Part shown: positions 1-5,073 of the stretch, piece after piece
How positions within the stretch are numbered: position 1 is the first letter of the stretch
Layout: each line of letters opens with the position of its first letter
NCBI GenBank assembly: GCA_021413405.1
Contig: JAIOQL010000654.1
Coordinates: forward strand, 1-5,073
Source of the DNA: Leptospira sp.
Lineage (GTDB): Bacteria; Spirochaetota; Leptospiria; Leptospirales; Leptospiraceae
Reading direction: 5' to 3'
Length of the DNA stretch: 5,073 bases
Translations under genes and position numbers: made by a program
Notes under the pieces: generated by a model
Told to the model about the DNA's origin: nothing
The model's input: only the letters and a program-made list of their open reading frames with translations
Databases searched by the model: none

Positions 1-755
1 GGTGATTCTTCTTCTTCAAAGATAGGAATTTCACCTTCATACTGACAGAGCTCTGAAAGTTTTTTTACTGATTCGCGTCTTCCTCCAAGATCATCTACGA
101 GTTTGTTCCGGAATGCATCTTCCCCGGAATAAATTTTTCCCTGTGCGAGCTCTTCGATGGAGGCAACAGTTTTGTTTCTTCCTTTCGCTATGTCTTCAAT
201 GAATCGTCTATAGGTGTCGCCTAACGTCTTCTGAATGAGTGCATCTTCTTCTGCCGAGGAATCACGGAACATGGAGAGTATATCTTTGTATTTTCCCTCT
301 TTGTATGTTCTGACTTTCACTCCATATTTTTCGAGGAGTCCCTTGATGTTGGGGCTGATTGCAATTACACCGATTGAACCGGTTAGTGTTCCGTGTTCTG
401 CAAAAATATAGTCGGCAGCCGATGCAATGTAATATCCCCCCGAGGCAGCAACATCTTTCATTGTGACTACAATTTTCTTTGTTTTGCGCAGATGCATCAG
501 TTCCTGATAAATTTCCTGTGAAGCTGCGACAGTTCCCCCAGGAGAATTGATTTCGAGTAGAATACCTTTTATTTCCGGCTTATCTCCAATGTCGCGTAAC
601 TTCGCGAGGACGGTGTCGGCCCCGGTTGACTGGTAGGTTGACCGGCCGGAATGAATTTCACCTTCCACACGGATCCTGATATTTACTATACCGAGTATTG
701 TTGAGATTATGGTGAGAATGAGAGAAATAGCAAGGATTGCTTTGTTTTTATCCAT
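1..755 (-). CDS. sppA: Signal peptide peptidase SppA, short form (S49 family), 3' end cut by window
   Basis: This is an inner-membrane serine protease that degrades signal peptides left after protein export, with its active site on the outer face. Translating the minus strand from ATG 755 gives 251 residues with no stop before the window edge. Residues about 5-26 form one hydrophobic anchor. The S49 core follows: ILLEINSPGG (65-74) begins the substrate groove, ASGGYYIA (104-111) carries the nucleophile Ser105, and GSIGV (126-130) follows. YKEGKYKDI (151-159) carries the general base Lys157. The Ser-Lys spacing of 52 matches the Bacillus subtilis SppA dyad (S147/K199, from memory). The short single-domain form usually runs to roughly 300 residues, so only the tail is missing. 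ATG 755 is the only good start: an in-frame stop lies about 12 codons upstream with no ATG or GTG between. No Shine-Dalgarno is visible, and the leader is AT-rich. Family assignment is firm; the substrates are inferred. Confidence 0.95.
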   Translation of the reverse strand, partial: MDKNKAILAISLILTIISTILGIVNIRIRVEGEIHSGRSTYQSTGADTVLAKLRDIGDKPEIKGILLEINSPGGTVAASQEIYQELMHLRKTKKIVVTMKDVAASGGYYIASAADYIFAEHGTLTGSIGVIAISPNIKGLLEKYGVKVRTYKEGKYKDILSMFRDSSAEEDALIQKTLGDTYRRFIEDIAKGRNKTVASIEELAQGKIYSGEDAFRNKLVDDLGGRRESVKKLSELCQYEGEIPIFEEEES

Positions 756-792
756 AGATTTTATTTTTAAGAAAAGCCAATTTTAAACAAGT

Positions 793-798
793 ATTATA
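793..798 (-). promoter_or_regulatory. Candidate -10 box (TATAAT) for sppA
   Basis: On the minus strand the sequence reads TATAAT, a perfect sigma-70 -10 match, 37 bases before the sppA ATG. This would give a 5' leader of about 30 bases. The hexamer 17 bases upstream is CATCCG, which does not resemble TTGACA, so this is either a -10-driven promoter or chance in AT-rich DNA. If real, sppA is transcribed independently of the SGNH gene upstream on the same strand. Confidence 0.4.
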
Positions 799-835
799 TA
801 ACCCGGAATAGTCGCCGGATGGCATCTGTAATGGG

Positions 836-860
836 TTGTCGGAACAACGACTGTTTCGGG
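836..860. repeat. Direct repeat copy 1 with palindromic core
   Basis: TTGTCGGAACAA is followed by 6 variable bases and TTTCGGG. It matches the copy at 926-950 at 21 of 25 positions, and the 12-base core is identical. In this copy the core extends to GTTGT-CGGA-ACAAC (835-848), a 5-bp stem with a 4-base loop. It could be a small dispersed intergenic repeat or a pair of protein-binding sites. From memory, similar GTCGGAAC palindromic sequences are common in Leptospira intergenic DNA; I could not check this. Confidence 0.6.
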
Positions 861-925
861 GTAAACGCAAACCGGCTTATCTGTTCACAGTTTAATGACG
901 ATTTGAACCCGGGATTAAGGGAAAT

Positions 926-950
926 TTGTCGGAACAATTACAATTTCGGG
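926..950. repeat. Direct repeat copy 2, overlapping the SGNH stop codon
   Basis: This second copy starts exactly 90 bases after the first. It has the same TTGTCGGAACAA core and TTTCGGG end, with four differences in the middle. Its right half (938-950) lies inside the end of the SGNH gene and supplies that gene's stop codon and last codons. Flanking GAAATT (921-926) and AATTTC (943-948) could pair to form a slightly longer hairpin around the core. Confidence 0.6.
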
Positions 951-2077
951 AGTTTCCTTGCAAGCTCTTCCGCCAGAACCTTATGCCCATTCGGATTCAA
1001 ATGGGCATCATACGGAAAGTAAAGCGATTCCGGATTTTTTCCCCAGAACATTTCATTCGCAAAATAGCAGCGAAGTTTCTCCATATCACAAATTCTTTTA
1101 ATTTGCATATAATGAGGATTTCGGAAATTAAAATCGGCGAGAGAATTATTTTTTATGTCACCTGTAATTCCACCCTTCGCGAAGAATTCTTTTGCCGGGA
1201 TATACAGAAAAGAAAGGGCTATGTTGTTCGCCTTACAGATTTCTATGACCTGCTTCAGATAGATTTCATTTTTCCTGAATCTTTCTTTCCAGAGAACCTC
1301 TCCTGCATCCTTATAGAATCCGAACTGATTTCCATACTTCTCATTTATCTTCGAGGAAAGCGGAGAAAGTTTTCCAAACTCTGAAATCGATTCTTCATGG
1401 GTGAGAATTTGCCCGCCCGGTTCTCGCCCCGGCTTATAGTATAAAATGGGAGATGGTTCTTTTTTTGCGAATTTATATGTTTTGATTGCGAGGCGGTAGA
1501 GAGTCAGCTCTTTGAAAAAATTATACAACTGTTCTCCGAATAACGACGCAAATAATCTGGATCCGGGTTTTATCACTTTCCCGCCCGAAGAAAGAGTCAG
1601 AAATCTTTCTATCTTATCGTTGTCATCGAGGTCATTGTCGAATAACTGAACTATGATTTTTTTTGGCTTAAATTGTTTAATGTAGAATGGAATTTGCAAT
1701 GCAAACAGGGCAGGGGATGAACCGTGCAATCCAAGATTCCCGAAGCGAAAATTATTCGTTCCGAAGAGATTTAACAGGTTAACATAAATTTCCTTTTCTT
1801 CGACACCCCAGCCTTCTGTAAAAGAGTCGCCGATAACGAGGGAGTCATAATTTGCACCCTGGCTGATTTTTTGCCGGAAACCTGATCCGTTTGTTTCTAC
1901 TGTAACTGAATATTCTCTTGATACGACCTTCCCGGTTCTGCCCGGATACATGCGGAAGAGAATTTCTTTATCGAAACTTTTCACGAGGATTGCTTCCGGA
2001 TCAAACAGTCCTAACACAATCTCGAAAATAAAAAGATTCAGGAAGAAAAAGATGGCATAGAATAAATATTTTTTCAT
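938..2077 (-). CDS. Membrane-anchored SGNH/GDSL-type hydrolase-like protein
   Basis: This is a 379-residue protein, probably an esterase or O-acyl transferase/deacetylase acting on a cell-surface substrate outside the inner membrane. Residues 4-25 are hydrophobic and look like an uncleaved anchor or signal peptide. A leader typical of the family follows (VETNGSGFR, 60-68). The SGNH blocks are then seen in order: GDSFTEG (83-89, nucleophile Ser85), GLHGSSP (116-122, the Gly block), QLFDNDLDDN (144-153, the Asn block, Asn148 likely) and DAHLNPNGH (357-365, Asp357 and His359). All four catalytic positions therefore appear intact. The gene is divergent from two glycosyltransferase genes, 83 bp away, which suggests glycan modification; the substrate is unknown. 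The start at 2077 fits, because the hydrophobic segment begins directly after MKK. The nearby Shine-Dalgarno is poor (TTAGGT abuts the ATG). AlgX/AlgJ- or DltD-like relatives are possible alternatives within the same fold. Confidence 0.85.
   Translation of the reverse strand: MKKYLFYAIFFFLNLFIFEIVLGLFDPEAILVKSFDKEILFRMYPGRTGKVVSREYSVTVETNGSGFRQKISQGANYDSLVIGDSFTEGWGVEEKEIYVNLLNLFGTNNFRFGNLGLHGSSPALFALQIPFYIKQFKPKKIIVQLFDNDLDDNDKIERFLTLSSGGKVIKPGSRLFASLFGEQLYNFFKELTLYRLAIKTYKFAKKEPSPILYYKPGREPGGQILTHEESISEFGKLSPLSSKINEKYGNQFGFYKDAGEVLWKERFRKNEIYLKQVIEICKANNIALSFLYIPAKEFFAKGGITGDIKNNSLADFNFRNPHYMQIKRICDMEKLRCYFANEMFWGKNPESLYFPYDAHLNPNGHKVLAEELARKLPKL
983..1008. repeat. 9-bp perfect inverted repeat inside the SGNH gene
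   Basis: ATGCCCATT (983-991) and AATGGGCAT (1000-1008) are perfect reverse complements with an 8-base loop. They encode the catalytic DAHLNPNGH motif: GAT-GCC-CAT and AAT-GGG-CAT happen to be complementary. There is no T-run after the stem on either strand, so it does not look like a terminator. It is probably a by-product of codon choice. Confidence 0.5.
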
Positions 2078-2160
2078 ACCTAATACTACTTTACTAAAAA
2101 AAGAATATCCGGGAAGTTTTAATTCGTGTCATCAATTATTTTGTCCGATCCAGTGTTCAG
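2078..2160. promoter_or_regulatory. Divergent promoter region between SGNH and first glycosyltransferase gene
   Basis: The 83 bases between two divergent starts must hold the promoters of both genes, or at least their leaders. The region is AT-rich, with an A-run at 2095-2102. I searched both strands for a TTGACA/TATAAT pair at 16-18 bp and found none convincing. TTGATG (minus strand, 2135-2130) and TAGTAT (minus strand, near 2085) are partial matches at the wrong spacing. The call therefore rests on gene arrangement, not on a recognised motif. Confidence 0.4.
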
Positions 2161-3855
2161 TTGAAAAAGGGAATTTTTATTATCCCGGTTATTTTCATCT
2201 ATGGTCTTGCAAAAGCAGTTTCATTCAGATGGGTTTGTGACGATGCGTTCATTTCTTTCCGTTATGCAAAAAACCTGATACAGGGGGCTGGTCTCGTTTT
2301 TAACCAGGGAGAGCAAGTCGAAGGTTTTACTAATTTCCTCTGGACGATTCTGATTGCCCTTGCAATGAATGCGGGATTTGATCCTGTAATGATCTCTTGG
2401 TTGTTCGGGATCATTTTTTTTGCCGGAACTCTGCTCATATTGGTCTATTTTTCCGGAAAAATAGTCCGGCCAGATTCAAAGTTTTTTATACCGGTAGCAT
2501 TCGCAGGATTTGCATTTCACAAACATGCTGCGATTTTTGCGACAAGTGGTCTTGAAACTTCAGCATTTACTTTCTTCATCACGGCCGGTACATGTTTCGT
2601 TCTCGAATCAAAAACCAGGTTTCGCACGACGTTCGGTTTTTTCCTTCTCACTCTTTCGGCGATGACAAGGCCTGAGGGAGTTTTGTTTTATTTTTTTGGT
2701 GCTTTGTATTCCGGAGCAGTTTTTCTGCGGGAGAAGAACCATTCTTCTTTTCGGTCCTTCTTTTTCCTGCACATTCCATTCATTCTGCTGTTTTTCCCTT
2801 TCTTCATCTGGAAGTATTGCTACTATGGATGGATTTTTCCAAATACTTTTTATGCCAAGTCGGGTGAAAAATTTTTCTTTGGACAGGGCTTGCGTTATCT
2901 TGCACTGTACTTTAATTCTTATTATCTTTTTTATTTAATTCCATTTCTATTGTGCTTTGCCTTTCTGAAAAGAAAAATGATTCCAGCAGGAAATTCCGCT
3001 AAAATTGCATTTCTTTCATTTTCTGTTTCGGTTTATCTCATATACGTGGCAAAGGTAGGTGGAGATTTTATGTTTGCCCGGTTTCTGATTCCCATCACTC
3101 CCTTTCTGTATTTGCTGATTGAATGGTCCATAATTTCTCTTATCTCCGGAAGAGATACGAAATTATTTCGCCTATGGCCCCAATCAATTAATCCCGTTTC
3201 TGTAATTGCTGTCGGAATTGCCTTGCTGACTTTGGGCCATTATGATCAATATAAGGGTCTTCCGGTTCCACTATTAAACGGGATTGCAAATGAAAATGAG
3301 ATTTATAAACCGGCTGTCATTCAGAAGGCCGGAAAAATCGCGCAATCATGGCGGGAAACTTTCAGATCAAATTCTGTGCGGCTTGCCTTTGGCGGTTCCC
3401 AGGCGGTTCTGGTTTATTATTCTGATCCTGCTCTTGCAATTGAAGCGGAAACCGGGCTGACTGACGAATTTCTCGCGCACAGGGAAATTGATGGGAGAGG
3501 GAGGATCGGGCACGAAAAAAATGCCCCACTGGAATATCTTGAAAAAAGAAAGGTTCACATTCACATGAATCCCGGGAATCTTCCCGGTCGGATGGCATAT
3601 AACGTAATCAATGTAAGAAATCTGGGGGAAATGAGGATCATAACTTATGAAAAGAAAGTAATGGAATCCTTGAAAAAGACCGGGGATTTTGAATTCACTG
3701 ATTTTGAGAGCTACCTGGATAAATATATCCAATCCCGGGATCGCAGGACAAAAGAAGATTTGAGGGCAGATTATGAAAAGTTCAAAATTTACTATTTTAA
3801 TCACAATTCAGATGCGAGGAGACAGGAATTTTTTGAAAAAGCAATCAATGAATAA
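2161..3855 (+). CDS. GT-C type integral membrane glycosyltransferase (AftB-like motif series)
   Basis: This 564-residue polytopic protein is predicted to transfer a sugar from a polyprenyl-phosphate donor to a glycan or lipid on the periplasmic face. One membrane segment (5-22) leads into a first outer loop with CDDAFISFRYAKNL (26-39); Asp27/Asp28 fit the GT-C catalytic acid position. The motifs FNQGEQVEGFTNFLW (47-61), TSGLET (128-133), TRPEG (169-173), FPNTFYAK (226-233) and GGDFMFARF (300-308) follow, with many hydrophobic segments up to about residue 355. The last ~190 residues are soluble and presumably periplasmic. The order resembles bacterial proteins related to mycobacterial arabinofuranosyltransferase AftB, but donor and acceptor cannot be read from sequence. 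The start is TTG: no ATG or GTG lies upstream in frame, and the next ATG (residue 69) would remove the catalytic loop. No clear Shine-Dalgarno is seen. Confidence 0.85.
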   Translation: MKKGIFIIPVIFIYGLAKAVSFRWVCDDAFISFRYAKNLIQGAGLVFNQGEQVEGFTNFLWTILIALAMNAGFDPVMISWLFGIIFFAGTLLILVYFSGKIVRPDSKFFIPVAFAGFAFHKHAAIFATSGLETSAFTFFITAGTCFVLESKTRFRTTFGFFLLTLSAMTRPEGVLFYFFGALYSGAVFLREKNHSSFRSFFFLHIPFILLFFPFFIWKYCYYGWIFPNTFYAKSGEKFFFGQGLRYLALYFNSYYLFYLIPFLLCFAFLKRKMIPAGNSAKIAFLSFSVSVYLIYVAKVGGDFMFARFLIPITPFLYLLIEWSIISLISGRDTKLFRLWPQSINPVSVIAVGIALLTLGHYDQYKGLPVPLLNGIANENEIYKPAVIQKAGKIAQSWRETFRSNSVRLAFGGSQAVLVYYSDPALAIEAETGLTDEFLAHREIDGRGRIGHEKNAPLEYLEKRKVHIHMNPGNLPGRMAYNVINVRNLGEMRIITYEKKVMESLKKTGDFEFTDFESYLDKYIQSRDRRTKEDLRADYEKFKIYYFNHNSDARRQEFFEKAINE

Positions 3856-3913
3856 AGCTCTTGACTCCAAAAATTTTTGGAACAAAATAACTTTTCCCGG
3901 TAGAAAAAAATGA
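3848..3913 (+). CDS. Possible 21-codon mini-ORF bridging the two glycosyltransferase genes
   Basis: ATG 3848 overlaps the end of the upstream gene (ATGAATAA holds both its start and the upstream TAA). The frame reads MNKALDSKNFWNKITFPGRKK and stops at TGA 3911-3913, which overlaps the ATG (3910-3912) of the next gene. Such an arrangement could pass ribosomes from one gene to the next by translational coupling. There is no Shine-Dalgarno before it and no recognisable product, and a frame this short is easily found by chance. Confidence 0.2.
   Translation: MNKALDSKNFWNKITFPGRKK
3861..3891 (+). promoter_or_regulatory. Weak promoter-like pair between the glycosyltransferase genes
   Basis: TTGACT (3861-3866) matches the -35 consensus at five of six bases. 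AATAAC (3886-3891) matches TATAAT at four of six, but the 19-base spacing is longer than ideal. Most of a 16-bp palindrome occupies the spacer, where a bound repressor would block polymerase. If active, it would let the second glycosyltransferase gene be expressed apart from the first. The genes are otherwise close enough (54 bases) to be one operon. Confidence 0.25.
3866..3881. repeat. Perfect 16-bp palindrome in the intergenic gap
   Basis: TCCAAAAATTTTTGGA is identical to its reverse complement with no central spacer. It lies in the 54-base gap between two same-strand genes. The symmetry would suit a homodimeric DNA-binding protein, and the A5T5 core should also bend or stiffen the helix. 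It makes a poor RNA hairpin because there is no loop, and no GC-rich stem or following T-run suggests a terminator. Confidence 0.65.
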
Positions 3914-5073
3914 ATTTTAGAAAAAGGGCAGCAAATGCGAGGCCAGAATTAATTTTCGCAATCATTCTCGTTTTTTACGGAATTCTGATCTTTAAAATAA
4001 AAAACGTCGGGCCGGTCTATGGGGATTCAGGTCTTATGTATCTCCAGGTAAAACAAATCGTAGATTCCCATTATTCAACATTTGCTTTTGACTATAAGGG
4101 AAAGACGTTGGATGACCAGTACCGTTATGCACCCTACAAAAAGCCTTTCCTGGCTGGAGTGGGTGAAAAGCATTATATAGATTTTCCTCCTTATTACCCC
4201 CTTTTTGGAGCTCCATTTTACCAACTGTTTGGAATGAGAGGACTTTATGTTCCCGGATTTCTTGCTATCGCCGGACTCTTGTTTCTTCTGATCCGGTTTG
4301 GAAAACTGTTTTCTTTTTCACATTTCCAGATCAACTCTGTTCTTTTTCTGTATTCTTTCGCATCGACACCAAATCTTTACAGTCTCGTATTTCATGAATA
4401 TCCGGTTGCACTACTTGCGATCACATGCGCATTGTTTTATCTTTCTAAGTATGTTTTTTCGGAAGAGAAAAAAATATATCTGATCCTGTTTGGTCTTTTT
4501 TCCGGGATTTCACTTTTCTTCCGGCTCGAACTGATTTTCGTAATCATTCCTGCAGGAATTTCAACACTTATTATTTTGCGAAAAAATTTCGTTCTGATCC
4601 CTGCATTATCACTTGCCGGCTTCCTGGTGCCTTTCATTGCGCTACTGGTGCTGAACCAGCATATACACGGTCATCCGCTGGGACTGAGATACTATCTCAC
4701 ATTGACGGATAACGTATCTCCCGATCTCAAAGAAAGAATGGGCATAATTTATAGAATGCTTTTTTCGGAGACGAGGGGACTTTTCCGGCAGAATCCATAT
4801 TATTTGTTTTCGTTCGCATTTCTCCCATGGCTTTTTAAATCCAGAGATAACAGGATTAAGTTCCTGTATCTGATCCTGTTGTTTTCCTCGATTCTCATTC
4901 TTGTGACGTCACCGAACGATGGGGATCACATAGCCCCAAGGTATCTGTTCGGGATTCTTACGGTAGGGACGATTCTATTTATTCTGGTAATCGCATCATT
5001 TCCGGAAAAGACTGCAATCAGGAGAATTTTGTATTTTCTGGTTATTGTTACCGTTGCTATTTCTGTGCGTGAA
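3910..5073 (+). CDS. GT-C/GT39-like membrane glycosyltransferase, 3' end cut by window
   Basis: The frame is open for 388 codons from ATG 3910 to the window edge. The N-terminus MNFRKRAANARP is basic, so it should be cytoplasmic. A membrane segment (14-30) leads to an outer loop with YGDSGLMYLQVKQI (37-50), where Asp39 fits the GT-C catalytic position. FHEYP (161-165), FFRLE (203-207) and NDGDHIAPRYLF (336-347) sit between repeated hydrophobic segments; the last resembles the GG-x-PR-Y element of family 39-type enzymes. Lipid-phosphate-linked sugar is the expected donor; the acceptor is unknown. Little sequence similarity to the preceding gene is evident, so it is a different subfamily rather than a recent duplicate. 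It lies 54 bases after that gene on the same strand, so an operon is likely. GGTAG (3899-3903), six bases before the ATG, is a weak ribosome site. The next in-frame ATG (residue 43) would lose Asp39. Confidence 0.8.
   Translation, partial: MNFRKRAANARPELIFAIILVFYGILIFKIKNVGPVYGDSGLMYLQVKQIVDSHYSTFAFDYKGKTLDDQYRYAPYKKPFLAGVGEKHYIDFPPYYPLFGAPFYQLFGMRGLYVPGFLAIAGLLFLLIRFGKLFSFSHFQINSVLFLYSFASTPNLYSLVFHEYPVALLAITCALFYLSKYVFSEEKKIYLILFGLFSGISLFFRLELIFVIIPAGISTLIILRKNFVLIPALSLAGFLVPFIALLVLNQHIHGHPLGLRYYLTLTDNVSPDLKERMGIIYRMLFSETRGLFRQNPYYLFSFAFLPWLFKSRDNRIKFLYLILLFSSILILVTSPNDGDHIAPRYLFGILTVGTILFILVIASFPEKTAIRRILYFLVIVTVAISVRE

Larger units (their letters stand above)
756..937. other. 182-bp intergenic gap between SGNH gene and sppA
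   Basis: This non-coding gap separates two minus-strand genes. It holds the candidate sppA -10 box, one full copy of a 25-base repeat (836-860) and the left half of the second copy (926-937). No intrinsic terminator with a strong stem followed by a T-run on the minus strand is visible downstream of the SGNH stop. A 67-codon plus-strand reading frame (819-1022) runs out of the gap into the SGNH gene. It has no recognisable domain, so it is not called. Confidence 0.6.

Noticed and set aside
99..112. TTTGTTCCGGAA-like sequence as a third copy of the intergenic repeat
   Set aside because: It lies inside sppA codons and matches only part of the core; the resemblance is expected by chance.
920..940. 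SOS (LexA) box of the TTTG-N5-CAAA type
   Set aside because: TTTGTCGGAACAAT has the wrong spacing and lacks the last A, so it does not fit the motif.
983..1008. 9-bp inverted repeat as a terminator or regulatory hairpin
   Set aside because: It lies within the coding sequence of the catalytic motif and has no T-run on either side; the complementarity follows from the codons used for DAH and NGH.
926..1384. 152-codon plus-strand frame opposite the SGNH gene
   Set aside because: It is fully antisense to a gene with intact catalytic motifs, has no recognisable domain and no ribosome site. It is best explained as a shadow frame.
3367..3804. 145-codon and 78-codon minus-strand frames
   Set aside because: Both lie opposite the soluble C-terminal part of the first glycosyltransferase and show no domain or signal. 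They are shadow frames.
4034..4637. Short frames on both strands (60-66 codons)
   Set aside because: All fall inside the long open plus-strand glycosyltransferase frame starting at 3910, which has coherent membrane segments and motifs.

Overview
This 5,073-base window (moderately AT-rich) looks like the chromosome of a Gram-negative bacterium. My best guess is a spirochaete of the Leptospira type. That rests on overall protein style, a TTG start, weak Shine-Dalgarno sequences and a TTGTCGGAACAA-type intergenic repeat. It is inference from memory, not a database match.

Layout: four genes in two divergent pairs around an 83-bp spacer (2078-2160). On the minus strand lies a membrane-anchored SGNH/GDSL-type hydrolase (2077-938). 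After a 182-bp gap comes a short-form signal peptide peptidase, sppA (755 to the left edge, 3' end cut off). On the plus strand lie two multi-spanning GT-C type glycosyltransferases. The first (2161-3855) has a conserved DDAFISFRYA / TSGLET / TRPEG / GGDFMFARF motif series. The second (3910 to the right edge, 3' end cut off) has a GDSG motif and an APRY motif. No stretch over 300 bases lacks a gene.

How they may work together: the two GT-C enzymes would take sugars from a lipid-phosphate donor on the periplasmic side of the inner membrane. The divergent SGNH protein could add or remove acyl groups on the same glycan, so a surface-glycan assembly or decoration module is plausible. SppA, which degrades leftover signal peptides in the membrane, is probably a functionally separate neighbour with its own promoter (a TATAAT box lies 37 bases upstream of its start).

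Non-coding points of interest: a 25-base direct repeat with a palindromic core, its copies exactly 90 bases apart around the sppA/SGNH gap; a perfect 16-bp palindrome just after a TTGACT box between the two glycosyltransferase genes; and a 21-codon mini-ORF that bridges those two genes by overlapping the stop of one and the start of the next. I see no tRNA, rRNA, CRISPR array, insertion sequence or convincing intrinsic terminator, and no proven novel system.
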